The notes beneath the pieces were generated by a model. It did no database searches. It had not been told where the DNA came from and worked only from the letters and a program-made list of their open reading frames with translations. Source: Cheiracanthium punctorium (taxonomy: Eukaryota; Arthropoda; Arachnida; Araneae; Cheiracanthiidae). Taken from it: 64,000 nt of DNA. The DNA lies in assembly GCA_038373885.1 (NCBI GenBank), contig JAWZYV010016945.1, positions 434,001-498,000 of the forward strand, in the 5' to 3' direction. Shown one piece after another: positions 9,309 through 21,088 of this stretch; positions within the stretch are counted from its first letter, which is position 1, and every line of letters starts with the position of its first letter. Position numbers and translations under genes: made by a program.

Positions 9309-12300
9309 ATTCCTGTTATTTTTTATGAAAGAGAGGTAAAGTAAATAAATGCTTTAGTTATAACCTCCGCTGTGACATTATGCAAGTACCGATCTCAAAA
9401 ACTTAAAATTTCTCAATACCCCTTAATGACTCAGGTGAAAAAACAAAAGCATTTTAGACATATCTTGCCACGTTAAGTTATCATATCTCACAACTGAAAA
9501 TTTTTATGAGAATGACATTTAAAAGAATGTTTTTGTACATTAAAAAGAAGAAGAAGAAGACCCATTTGTTATTTATTCGGCCGTACATCAAAGTTAGATA
9601 TACCAGTAGTATATGAATAATGCTTGCTTTAATATCCTGTATTTGTGCACATTTTATTTTGCTATTAGAACAGTAGTGTACGATGAACGGCGTCCAAATA
9701 AAGAGGATGTGGGCATTTTTTCCCCGTAGCTATGCATTTCTTAAACTAACTTTTGTGAAAAGTTTTAAATAGTTTTATACTAGATAAAAACCTAATATTA
9801 AGTTACTGTCTAGCATTATCATTTGTACAAGATAGTTCTATTTTCTTCAAATACTTAAATTCTCACTGGTCCACTTGAAATAATTATTTAGAATATTGTA
9901 CAATTTATACAAGCTGCCTTTTTCCGAAGAGTTCGGTGAACGGTCCTAAATTTTTAAGCTGCGTTCGTTAGAACCTGTGAGTAAAAACCAGCACCAGATA
10001 ACATTTCTATCCATAAAGAATTTTCATTTAATAAAGACAGATTATGCACGTTCTTAAGCATTCTTTTTCCAAATAAATGTATGTTTTGTAATAAAAACGT
10101 AGCTTGAAAACGTGGAGTTTTTGTTTCAAAAAGGAGATATTTTACACAAAAAAACTATAATTTAACTAAATTCCATGCATGTTATACACATTCTCACATA
10201 AATTTATGCTTCCACAATGCATTTCTTAAAATCAAAATACCTATGGAATCATTTGCAAATCTTAAACGTAATTTAATAAATAAGATTTTTCATTTTATGA
10301 AAAAAATTATAAATGTATTTTAGCAAATAAAACCAAAAATGTTATGCAAAAATGAGGATTTTACCTTTTTTTTTGATAGAACACAAATAAACAAGCAAAA
10401 TTAAGGATAACAATTTATTTGTTCCATTAACCACCACGAAAAAGGAAATTTATCATCAATAAATCTATATAGTTTTCACTCCATTTTCCCTTTCAGAGGT
10501 GGAAAATTTTTCCTCGAAAACACTATGGAACTAATGTAGCAAAGAAACGGATAGCTATTATAGAGGAAAATGCTTAGATATAAATATTCAAATGTATGTG
10601 GACAGCGAATCCTTATCGCCTCCCTATCTTAGGAAAATTTATGAAAAAAATAATTCAATTTTTGTTTCCCTTAGAATGCACATGATCTTTTCCCTCCTAT
10701 CTTAATACTTTATTTATGAATTGGTATTACTTTAAATGGAAATCATTGGTCGTACTCAGAAATGCATTCGTTTTTGCACAAATTGAAGGAAATGAAAGAA
10801 AAAAATAAGCATAGTAAATGGAAAAAACATGCGAATAGTCGTAGAAATAGTTTCACTTATAAGAAATTCGTTCTTGAACAAAACAATGCTTCAGAAATTT
10901 GAGCATTTCAATTTTCCTTAAGGTATAATTTTCCCTTCAAAAATAATAATTATTTTTAGAAGATGATTGCTATAAAATTGGTTGTCAGGATATGTATTTT
11001 CAGATAGATGTACAAAATCTCCAACGTGTTTCTTTCTTTTATTTGCTAGCAACAAGCATCGAAAGAGAAATAAATCATGAATGCATTTTTTATATAGAAG
11101 ACTGATTGAATTAAAGTATAATATGCTATAAAAGTAAATGCATTTATTTAATTTTGTGCTAGTCTGAAGAGTTTTGTACACAACTGGGCATTGAAACAAT
11201 GCTTACGGAGATTATGAAAATGATGCAAACAAATATTGTTTTCCAATTTTATTTTACGTGAACCTATCTTTCAAAAACTACATAAATCATTTTTTCCCTC
11301 AAGACAGTTTTTAAAATAACCTTTACGCTAGGTTTAGTAAAATAAATGTATTTGCTGTCTGTGAAAGCTAAGCACTCTATTAAACAAAAACAAGTCCTTG
11401 AAAGTCTCATCTATTTGTTTGTTGTACCAGTTTTAATAATTCCGAAAAAAATGAACGGTTTATGATATAAAAGCTTCAAGAGTAAACCTTACGAAGTGTT
11501 TTGGAGGAAAAGTGAAGGAAAAGTTTGAGAGAAAAGTCGAAGAAAGAGTTACGGTACTTTTGACCGGAAGAAATTACAGTTGATGAATGAAATGTCTTTA
11601 AATTATTACCAAATATATATATATATACAGAAATTAATCTTTGCTGATTAAGTTTGTCTACAGTCCTGTTTACAACAAAGGCATTTTTATGAATGCAATA
11701 GGTGAAAGTGACACATATCACTCAAAGAAGATTGTATATCTATTTTAAATTAATTTTATATATATTTTGACATTCGATGCTCCAGTTTAAAAAATAATAG
11801 CAATTAAAATACCAGAAGCAAATATTTCGTACGTAGTTTTTATCGTGTTTCAATTTAGAAAAAATTGTATTTTATGATTCCTCTTTACATTGTTTCGTAA
11901 ACCAGACAGGTTAACTAATAAGCAAGCAGTAAAAAGCTATTTTTTTAAATAAAATTAAATAAATAAATCAAAGTAGATGTGAACTGCTTTTGAAAAGTAT
12001 AAATGTACAGTGCTATTTCAGCTAGTACATCCATTTAATGTAACAAATGAAAAATTAATATAAATATTGGCAATATCATCCAGCCTATCCACAATATCAT
12101 GCTAAAAAAATCATCACAAGTAGAATTACTTTTTCTTTAAATACACAGCGAGCAATTTTATGGAATCTACTAAAAATTTGGAAAATAAAAAGAAATAAAA
12201 AGTAAAAGTTACGTATAACTGACGTCTGACAAGCTGGTTAAATTTTACACAGAAAATTAAAATAGTATAATTAAATGAACATTTATAATGCTGTCAATTT

Positions 12301-12856
12301 GCTACCCATAAATCATAGTAAATGGTTCAAATAAATTAATACTATGTTTGACATTAGTATAATATTCATTAGTTATAATTAACGTAAGAAATAATTTACT
12401 TTTGCCGCCGCATATTTAACCTTGTCTGCTTCGGTAAAGATACGCATGTTAATGAACTGATACATAACTTAATATTACTTTACCAAATGGAATATTTCTT
12501 GAAACTAATTACTAACAGTATGAATCATTTTCGAATTAAATGTTAATTCCTAAAATTGTCGCAACCAAGCTGAATTTTAACGAAACTGCGTAAATCTTGT
12601 TATGACAAGTTCGAAGATTCAAGGGAGCTTTCCATTAGTATTTAAATGCATGTCATGAATTATCAAATTAACTTTAAGGATTTTCGATATATTCTGTCAT
12701 CCAATATTTTAATGTATGCTAATTGTACATCGGATATTTAAATTGCTTCTCGAACTTTATGAAGTAGAATTTTAGCTGTGTGTTATAATTGAAGTTCTTA
12801 TTGTTGTACAATCTGAATACGAATGAAACATTTATAACTATCGTAAACGTTATTTT
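9309..12856. other. AT-rich intergenic DNA, no gene seen
   Basis: No recognisable gene or element. Simple sequence includes gaagaagaagaagaag at 9546-9560 and a short ta run near 11612-11627. Minus-strand open frames at 10918-11199 and 11476-11721 have no family motif and the composition of their surroundings. Confidence 0.55.
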
Positions 12857-13350
12857 TACTTTCCGAACATGTACCATGTAAGGAAAGTATTGTGATCATG
12901 AAAAAATTCGACTTCGAGATTTTGGTGTATTTACATGTTTTGAGGTCTTCTGAATTCATTTATGCTATTTTTTACTTCCTTGTACGGAGTGTAAGGAAGT
13001 AATGTGATCCCGAAAAATTTCGGTGGCCCGATTTCGAAGAAAAATACGATTTTAACTACCTCTAAATTTACCCTTGAAATTTTTTTGATGTATCTCATCG
13101 TAAGCTGGCATGCACAATCATATAAATGCGTCTTCAGCTCATTTTGACCAGCGGAGAGTCTATTTTGGCCAGTTTTTTCCATGCCGTCTGTACGTACGTA
13201 CGTACGTATGTATGTAACTTGCATATCTCAAAAACTATTGGTCGTAGAATGTTGAAACTTTATATTTAGGATTATTCTAACATCTAGTTGTGCACCTTCT
13301 CTTTTGGTCTCAATCGACTGGATAGTTTATCTACAGGACCTCCCAAAAGA
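12857..13350 (+). repeat. Dispersed arachnid-type repeat, two overlapping starts
   Basis: Two copies of the same opening lie in tandem. One at 12857 reads tactttccgaacat then gtaaggaaagtattgtgatc. The other at 12973 reads tacttccttgtacggag then gtaaggaagtaatgtgatcc. The second runs on through a cgtacgtacgtacgtatgta stretch (13193-13216) into tctcaaaaactattggtcgt and ttgtgcacctt. I associate this arrangement with an abundant arachnid repeat; that is from memory and unverified. The first copy breaks off after about 100 bp, as in a nested or truncated duplication. Confidence 0.55.
13193..13216. repeat. Tetranucleotide (GTAC)n/(GTAT)n repeat
   Basis: Four cgta units followed by three tgta-type units. 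It is part of the dispersed repeat and not an independent locus. Confidence 0.7.
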
Positions 13351-13799
13351 TTCGAAATTCATTACGCTCTATGGGCAGAAATTCATTAAAGATATTTTAG
13401 AGGTATTAGGTTACTTCTAACGGTTCAGCAATGATATATGCTGTTAAGGGTTACAAAATGAATTTATCCAACGAAAAAAGTGTCTCATCATTTATAGCTC
13501 TGCTACAGGAACACTCAAACGATTTCCAATACATTATGGTCAATGGCAATTTTAGGAACATGCATCCATTTCAAGGACAATATCGTCCTACCCTAGAGTT
13601 AGGTAATGGTCCGACCACTGTCACGTGCTTCCCACAAGAATTACCCCAAAAGTCGCCAAGCTTGGTGACTTTTGGCGTAATTCTTGATAGATTGTGCTCA
13701 TGGACAAAACGGCGTAGAAATATCTGGCATTTCAAATCAACGTAAAATATCAAATAGAAGCGTAAAAGGATATAGAAAGCACATTTAACTGAAGTTAGA

Positions 13800-14385
13800 A
13801 CAAAAGCTTCAACACCAAGGGGGCATAGAGCGAAGAAAATGACCAAATGTGATGGAAAAATATTAAAGCGAATTGTGAAGAAAAATACAGTAATCAGACG
13901 ATGGGAACATTACAAATTAAGAAAGAATTCAATTTGCACTCAGAAAGATCTCTCGCAGAACAATGAGACAAGAACTGAAATGTCTTCGTTTTGTATGAGT
14001 CGACGTCCAACATGAAAACCCTTTTTGTCAGCGGCAAATACGGAAAGAAAAATATTTTTCCTTAGGATAAAGAATGCAAAATATAAGACTTAAAAATGTA
14101 GAAAAAAGTTCTATGGACGGATGAGAGCCGTTAGTGTTTACTTGATCTTCCGAAATGGCCATCAAAAAGTCTAGACATCAGTGAGACCGAAAATTTTTGG
14201 GATGAATTGGAAAGGTATTTAAGACGTTTGAATACTAAATGTCAAAGAACTAGATGTGTCAGTTCATAAAGAATGGTCTGAAATTACTTTAGAAACATAC
14301 CAGAAGCTTGTTGCTTCGATTCTACGAGTAAATGCTGTTTGCAAGGCAACAGATGGAAGCACCAAATTTTTAATGAATTGACAAG
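13800..14385 (+). pseudogene. Tc1-like transposase, internally deleted relic
   Basis: Pieces of a Tc1-type DDE transposase appear in order across several frames. RAKKMT...ILKRIVKKNT (13825-13885) resembles the second helix-turn-helix region. KPFLSAANTERKIFF (about 14018-14062) resembles the KPLLSxKNRxARLxFA stretch. LWTDESR (14112-14132) matches the first catalytic Asp. WPSKSLDISETENFWDELER (14156-14215) is a damaged WPxQSPDLNPIENxWxxL. EWSEITLETYQKLVASIL (14272-14325) with AV-KATDGSTKF gives the C-terminus. The segment between the first and second catalytic Asp (I estimate over 100 residues) is missing, and there are stops and frameshifts. It cannot encode an active enzyme. Confidence 0.75.
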
Positions 14386-16627
14386 TCATTTGACCACTAT
14401 GTTTTATTGACTAGATTAAAGACCTTTGTGGGGGTACTTACAACGGGCATTAGAAAAGATATTTGACAAAAATATGTCTACACTCAATATATTTATTTAA
14501 TGTTTTTTTCATTTAAAATAAATAGCTTCATATTAAATTTTTATTATGAACGGAAAAACAAAATCACATGCTCTTCTGAAAACGTGCGCAATATCTCTTC
14601 GAGAGTGTTTGCGGAAACTTTTCTCATTGGAAAGATTCTCGTTTCGCCCTCTCATATCAATGCTTCATGCTGAGGAGATCATTTAGTGAAAAAAAAATAA
14701 ACCTGCGCAATCTCGTAAAGCTATTTTAAACGAATTAGAATCGCAATTTTCCTTCGAAAGCCTGATATCATTATGGTATCAACATCACTCACGACACGCT
14801 GTTTTGTTGCACAAATTACCAAACTTTTTTACTCTTGGATATCTGAAAGTCACAAAAAATCGCTTAAGAATGAAGGAGCGGTGGATTTTCAGATTTGGTA
14901 TCGCAGATTGATTTATAAACAAAAATATATGTATGTAACAACCGGTCTACTAGGAGGCGTTGCTGGCCGGTTTGGCTGGTGTTTTTACCTCGGGATCCGG
15001 CAGTTCTTCGACGGTTCTGGGAGTTTTGCGGGGCTCTGCGAGTGCAATAGTCGTTGGCCAGTTGAAAATTCCGGGCGGAGGAGAGCGTTATCTCCGATTC
15101 CTCGGCTGTGCGGAGATCCACTTAACATTATTCAAGAAGCTTAATAGTTTTACAACATATTTTTATTAAATCCTTCACATTAATTTACATAGCAACAGAG
15201 ACTACGCAAAAAAGTCCTCTCCGGGTCTTGCTACTCCTTTTATTAACTTTCGAGGCTGTATCTCATGACTGTGTACATTGCAATAATTGGCTGATTCCAA
15301 ATCTGGACAGCGACTTTGCAAGGATAGTTGTGTCTTTTAAGACGCCAGATTGACTTGTCGCAGGCATCATTCATATGATTACAAAAGAATTGCAAGGGGA
15401 TGTGTTGTAGTTGCGGAATTAAGCAGTTTTAGATCGCGAAATTTCTTTTGTTCTCTACTGTGCAGTTTAAAAACGTTTTAGAAATTTGGGATTTCAATAG
15501 GCTTTCAGTTTATTATATATATATATATATATATAAAACACAAATATTCAAAAATTCCAGCCGTTTCTAAGCTTAACATTTAATCTTTTTAGAATAATGG
15601 CTGAGAAAGTTTTGTTTTGGAGAGACTGAACCGGAAATGTCAGTGAGTCTCAGTGATTAGTTTAACGATATATTAGGATTTCTAACGCACACATAGTTAC
15701 ATTCCTAATTAAGACCATGTAGAACAAGAATTCTCAACAAAAAACAAATGTTAAAAGGTAAAAATTATTAAAACTTTTGCAAAATAACGAATATAAAAAC
15801 AAAAAATTATCGACAAAATGATCGTTTCAGGGGAAACGTGAGGTCCACCTTTCTTCCAGTTTCAAAAAACCTCTACCATTCACAGGAGCAGAAAGGTTTC
15901 TAGAAAAAAGAATGACCAGGTCGTGCAAAAAATCCGCTGATTTTAAAAAGATTCTTTGCACTCAGAAATGTTTATTCAGTGACAAATTTAAATTTTGGTT
16001 TTTGATTTTCCGTAATTTACAATATTCCAAATAAAAACTTTTCTTTTATTTGAAAATACAGTGGTAGTTTTGTCTGCTCATAAGAAATCAAGAAAAATAC
16101 TTAAAACGTATAGCAATAAATTATACACTTTCTGAGGACACTAATACTTATCTAGACAATCGTAGTTAACAAATAAATGCTAAAGCTCAAAGTAATAACT
16201 ATAAAAGAGGCCATTATTTTCCACTAAATGGCTTTATTAGCACGTCATTACTCTGTTATTCTACTGTCAACTTTTCTGTGTATATAGAAAAAGAACAACG
16301 TTGGTTGTTTATCAAGATATTTTGATCAATGTTTTTTTTTTTTACCCTTTAATTTTGGAAATTGTATTGTAGGGTATATTTCTTTTCTACAATTCTTTAA
16401 AGTACAGAAACAAACAAACAAAAGCAGCAAATTTTCCTTGAACTAAATGTTATAAAAGTATTGCAGATATTTCATACATTGTTTCTGGTTGTCGAGATTT
16501 ATTCTGTATTTTCATATTCTTTTAAAACCTTTTGATAAACTACAGTTTAGAGAAATCATAACTTTCCTAGGAGCATTTATGAAATCGTAATAAATAACTT
16601 ACATGCTTGAAGAAATTTATTGATAAA
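14386..16627. other. Intergenic DNA with one GC-richer block
   Basis: Mostly AT-rich with no gene. A TA run lies at about 15514-15535. The block at 14940-15400 is clearly GC-richer and is listed separately. Confidence 0.5.
14940..15400 (-). other. GC-richer block, possibly LTR-retrotransposon debris
   Basis: On the minus strand, sequence with two aataaaa motifs (about 15160 and 15235) leads into a GC-rich segment open in more than one frame. One frame gives a Pro/Glu/Lys-rich tract (EPRKTPRTVEELPDPEVKTP) and then two stops and TGTTACATA, a start common in LTRs. No paired repeats, primer-binding site or reverse transcriptase was found. LTR origin is a guess. It may equally be an unrelated exon or regulatory block. 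Confidence 0.25.
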
Positions 16628-17616
16628 CTAGCTGCGTGCCCGTTCTTCGCACGGTACGAAACGAAAAATTTCCTCACATGTGTAATTCGAATTAATTCCA
16701 GTGATGTGGAATCTAGAAAAAACAAAATTATTTCACTCTTGACTTAAAATTTGTGTCATATATGTAATAACCTCAGATCATTGCAATATAATGACACACA
16801 CAAAAAGAAAAGACTATGTCAGCGTCATTTGGTATCAAAAAAGTGAAAATGGACCGTTTGTAGTGAACTTCTCACTTTCAAAATGGCTTATTTCCGCAGA
16901 CATGCTGTTTTTTAGGTTCGCGTTTTAGCGTTAAATACCTCAGACATTACATGAAATGGACATTTTTTTTATTTTATAAATACGTCATCCTCGCTTGCAA
17001 CCCTTTACAAAAAGAAAAGAGATAAGAGATAAGACTGCGCTATTTATAAAGGCTTTAAAATTGTTTTTCTAGATTATGCAGTTTAATTTTTCTTGTCACA
17101 AATAAATTCAGTATTAATAAAAGGAAATCGAGCCAAGCAAAGAAATCGTCTGCTTGGACATAAGAATAACTATGTACCCAAAACGAAATCTTTGGAATGA
17201 GAAACTTTTTTCACGTTTTCAGAAGAGCGCTCGTTGTAATTGCTTCACAACGGGCTTTGACTTTTAGTTATACAATAAGAGTAGTATTTTGCGCATTAAG
17301 GCAATAAACAACAGATGTTTTAATTCGAATTTCGCAAAAAATCGCTTCGAGATATGGCGCGGGACCCGTTTTTATTTATTTTTTTCAACTGGCAATTTTA
17401 ATCTTTGTTACTGTATCCATGACAACCAAACCGCAAGATATCAAACCGAAATTTATAAGCAGGTGCTACTGAAATGAAAATCATTCTTTACTTAAAAATT
17501 CGTAAAAATTCTCCTAATTTATATTTTTCCTCCGTTCTTCTTTTAAAAGTGGGCGAATTGTGTGCTCCGTCTTTGCCGAAATATAAAAATGTTATGACAG
17601 ATAGACAAACTTAATT
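16628..17616 (+). repeat. Possible dispersed element beginning 'actagctgcgtgcccg'
   Basis: The left edge has a compact hairpin motif, cgtgcccgttcttcgcacgg. The right edge has tgacagatagacaaactt. Similar start and tail words recur in dispersed non-autonomous elements of many arthropods; that comparison is from memory. No inverted repeats or target duplication are visible, and no open frame is convincing. Borders are approximate. Confidence 0.35.
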
Positions 17617-17813
17617 CTAAGTTTAGTCAAAGGTTTAATATTAAGTAAGCGAAAGTCTATTTTAAAAACTTGAAATTTCTCATTTCGTTAAAGTAAGCGT
17701 GCTGCCTCACTACGGCGAATTAACCTAGCGAATGCCAGTGACTACAAAAATTTCAGCCCTCAATATACCAATTGAACTAAAATCATTTTTTATGGCAAAG
17801 TCTTTCACTTATA

Positions 17814-18651
17814 TCCCAGACAGCACATAAGCTTAAATCAAGCTTGACATTTCTTTGAATTTGACGTATTAATACAAGCTTGACAGTTCAATTCATTTTA
17901 AGCTTGCAGCAAGCTTGGAGCTTACAGAAAAATGAGTCGGCAAATATTTTCCCTCCGAATTTAAGTCATTTGAACTGTCAAGCTTGAATACAACCTGATT
18001 ACTGCTTGATTTGGAAAGCCGCATCCACGTAACAAATAATTTATTATCAGTCATAAATGTACTTGACCATAGAATTAAAAAAAATAAAAGATTCTATATT
18101 TCCAAATATTGAAATTCTTCAAAATAAAATACAAATATACTACAAAATTGATTTCAAAATCAGTCGTTTGTCTCGATTTTGGCGAATTGTGCTGCTTTTA
18201 AGTTTATATTATGCTTATTTCCCTATTAATAGAGTCTATAAATCACACATAACATTATTTTAATTTTGATTCATCCCATGAAAAAATAAAAGATGATCGG
18301 GCAATACTGATCAATCTAGCTAAAAAACGGCGTGACAACCATAACACTCACTTCAAACTTTAGTCATATCACCGGGTGTGAGATTGGCAAGGTGGTTAGG
18401 ACGCTGGCTGGCCACACCTTAGGTCCCCAGATCGATGTGCCCCATGCATTTAGATATTTTTTTTTTAATTAAGTTTGAATTAAGCTTGCTATGCCAAGTT
18501 TAACGCAAGTTGGGCAAGTGTAAACTTGAACACTTGATTCAAGCTTGCATTAAGCTTACACGCTTGAAATTTTCAAGCTTAATTCAAGTGTATTGACTTG
18601 ATAAATCAAGCTTACTGCAAGTTTGATGCAAATTTGCTGTACTGTCTGGGA
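17814..18651. mobile_element. 838-bp inverted-repeat element rich in CAAGCTTGA words
   Basis: The ends are tcccagacagcaca (17814) and tgctgtactgtctggga (to 18651). They are inverted repeats flanked by ta on both sides, which suggests a TA target. The outer ~200 bp at each end is packed with iterated words (caagcttga, aagcttaa, caagtttg) in both orientations, resembling subterminal transposase-binding repeats. There is no coding sequence. A tRNA-like stretch inside (18363-18460) may be a SINE inserted later. The superfamily is not determined. Confidence 0.75.
18363..18460 (+). repeat. tRNA-like segment inside the 838-bp element
   Basis: ggcaaggtggttaggacgct resembles the D-arm side of a tRNA (box A), and gatcgatgtgcccc lies where a T-arm/box B would be. 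A T-rich tract follows at 18453-18466. No cloverleaf could be completed, so a functional tRNA gene is unlikely. A degraded SINE head is the better reading. Confidence 0.35.
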
Positions 18652-18990
18652 TAGTCCAATAAATAAATAAATAAATAATAAATAAAAGATAATTCCTACT
18701 TAACTAGTTGTCGCTTATATCTAAGCCAGTAAGATGCACTCCCCTTTCTTCTTCTCGCTACAAAACAGACTAAGGTCCCTGCTACTATCCTTTTAATATT
18801 TGAATTTTACTTTAAAAACTGATATATATGCAAAAATCTACAAGATAAATGAGTTATAAGAAGTAAATTTCTAAATTTTAGCTTTATTAAAAGTCTTAAT
18901 CTGATTTATATCACGAATGAGCGAAGTCAAGTATCATGACTCTTCTAACTTAAGTCCACAGACTCTCAAGCCAGGGAAATCGGGAATCTT

Positions 18991-19206
18991 TTTTTTTTCA
19001 ATGGGCGGCGCTTGCCGATTAGGCATTGTTCACTACAATTGCCCCAAGTTATTGTGACCATTTTCTTATGTGGGCACCCAGTGAGCGGCCGACGTTACCT
19101 CCTATGAAGTGACAGACAAGTTAACATCCATGCTCAAGCCGGTATTCGAACCCGGACCCAACACGTGATAGAATGGTTCTTAAGCCACTGCACCACCTGG
19201 GCGGCT
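18991..19206 (-). mobile_element. tRNA-derived SINE, family 2, copy 1
   Basis: Read on the minus strand it starts agccgcccaggtggtgcagt (box A region), then has gggttcgaataccgg (box B) about 45 bp on, a ~130-bp body and an A-tail (the t run at 18991-18998). Flanking direct repeats aaatcgggaatctt (18977-18990) and aaatcggaaatctt (19207-19220) match at 13 of 14 positions, fixing the insertion. A second copy in the same orientation lies at 20544-20766. Confidence 0.88.
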
Positions 19207-19289
19207 AAATCGGAAATCTTAAGAATCAGACATTAAAAAACAAACTAGGGCATTAATAAGCATCTGCTTAATATATTTCCCGCTAAATT

Positions 19290-20490
19290 CCAGGGATTCG
19301 TGGAAAAAAAATTGTTTTGAAAAAACCAATGATTCATAGAATAATTGAATAGACCATGACTGTGAAAAGGCCATTGATTCATAGAATAATTGAAAAGACC
19401 ATGACTGTTGGAAAAGACCATTGATTCATAGAATAATTGAAAAGACAATGATTCTTAAGACCATTGATTCATAGAATACATGATGTGAATAGACCATGAT
19501 CTGAATATTGAAACAGACAATTGATTCATAGAATAATTGAAAAGACAATGACTGTTGAAAAGACCATTGATTCATAGAATAATTGAAAAGGCCATTGATT
19601 CATAGAATAATTGAATAGACCATGATTGTTGAAACGACCATTGATTCATAGAATAATTGAAAAGACCATGATTGTTGAAGAAGACCATTGATTCATAGAA
19701 TAACATTGTAAAAGGCCATTGATTCATAGAATAATTGAAAAGACCATTGATTCATAGAATAATTGAAAAGACCATGATTGTTGAAAAGACCATTGATTCA
19801 TAGAATAATTGAAAAGACCATGATTGTTAAGAAGACCATTGATTCATAGAATAATTGAGAAGACCATGATTGTTAAGAAGACCATTGATTCATAGAATAC
19901 CATCATTGGTGAAACGACCATTGATTCATAGAATACCATCATTGTTGAAACGACCATTGATTCATAGAATAATTGAAAATACCATGATTGTTGAAAAGAC
20001 CATTGATTCATAGAATACCATCATTGTTGAAACGACCATTGATTCATAGAATAATTGAAAATACCATGATTGTTGAAAAGACCATTGATTCATAGAATCA
20101 TTGAAAAGACCATGATTGTTGAAAAGACAATTGATTCATAGAATAATTGAAAAGACCATGATTGTTACGATGACCATTGATTCATAGAATAATTGAAAAT
20201 GCCATTTATTCATAGAATAATTGAAAAGACCATGATTGTTCAAACGACCATTGCTTCATAGAGAAATTGAAAAGACCATTGATTCATAGAATAATTGAAA
20301 AGGCCATTTATTCATAGAATAATTGAAAAGACCATGATTGTTGAAAAGACCATTGATTCATAGAATAATTGAAAAGACTATGATTGCTGAAAAGGCTATT
20401 AGTTCATAGAATAATTGAAAAGACCGTGACTGTTAAAAAGACGATTCATTGAATAATTAAAAGGACCATTGATTCATAGAAATTTAATTT
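19290..20490. repeat. Composite minisatellite, about 1.2 kb
   Basis: Two modules alternate irregularly. A is about 28 bp (gaccattgattcatagaata plus attgaaaa). B is about 18 bp (gaccatgattgttgaaaa). I count close to 29 copies of the attcatagaa core. Most A units are followed by B, but A-A neighbours and a variant with accatcattg also occur (about 19885-20035), giving a higher-order pattern. Units decay at both edges. Short open frames through it on the minus strand (NHWSF/LFNYSMN repeats) are a by-product and not a gene. Confidence 0.95.
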
Positions 20491-20543
20491 TACAGAACAA
20501 GATAAAGTAAACCAAGATTTCTATGAAAGTAAACCTCTCCATT

Positions 20544-20766
20544 CTTTTTTTTTTTTTTTACGGGCGGGCGTTTGCCGATTAGTCATTGCCCACTACAACT
20601 GCCCGAAGGTATTTAAGCCATTTTATTATGGAGGCACCCAGTGGGCCGCCAGCGTTACCCCCTATGAAGGGATGGACAAGTTAACACTCATGCTCAAGCC
20701 GGAATTCGAACCGGGACCGAAGTCGTGATAGAATGGTTTTTAAGTCACTACACCACCTGGGAGGCT
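20544..20766 (-). mobile_element. tRNA-derived SINE, family 2, copy 2
   Basis: Same family and orientation as 18991-19206, aligning over its full length from the agcctcccaggtggtg head to the t-run at 20544-20559. Box B reads gggttcgaattccgg-like with small changes (ccggttcgaattccgg on the minus strand). Flanks acctctccatt (20533-20543) and acctttccaaa (20767-20777) give an imperfect target duplication, so it is a separate insertion from copy 1 and not a segmental copy. Confidence 0.85.
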
Positions 20767-20916
20767 ACCTTTCCAAAGTGAAATGTTTGTGCCAGCAATG
20801 ATGGCTGGTAACACTTATTTTTTACCAGCTGCTTAGAAAAATCTATCAACCATATCCGCAGTAAAAGATGAAACAAGAATTTAAAGCACTCACCCACGGA
20901 CGTATATAAAGGGGAC

Positions 20917-21080
20917 CAGTGGCGTAGCCAGAAATTTTTCATGGGGGTGGTTACGACTATTTCAACTCATCTATATGCATATGTGTGTGTGATAAGGGAG
21001 CGAAGAATATACATTTTGTACTGCAAAAAAATCCTCATGGGGGTTGTGACCCCTAACCCCCTCCCTTGGCTACGCCACTG
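20917..21080. mobile_element. hAT-like mini-element, family H1, copy 1
   Basis: The ends are cagtggcgtagccaga and tggctacgccactg, a 12-14 bp inverted repeat starting CAGTGGCG as in many hAT elements. The inside is G-rich at the left (catgggggtgg) and C-rich at the right (ccctaaccccctccc). Flanks aaggggac (20909-20916) and aagggggg (21081-21088) fit an 8-bp target duplication with two changes. A relative lies at 50195-50347. No coding sequence. Confidence 0.8.
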
Positions 21081-21088
21081 AAGGGGGG

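Noticed and set aside
13431..13745. 104-codon plus-strand open frame upstream of the Tc1 relic, considered as its N-terminus
   Set aside because: It does not match the paired helix-turn-helix region of Tc1 transposases, and the reading is not continuous with the relic.
18371..18440. tRNA gene candidate
   Set aside because: The T-arm and acceptor stem do not pair, and it sits in a transposon.
19245..19448. 67-codon minus-strand open frame with repeated NYSMN motif
   Set aside because: It is the translation of the minisatellite units and ends where the units decay.
19290..20490. CRISPR array, because of regularly repeated units
   Set aside because: Spacers are not unique: both modules repeat. 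The window is eukaryotic and there are no cas genes. It is a minisatellite.
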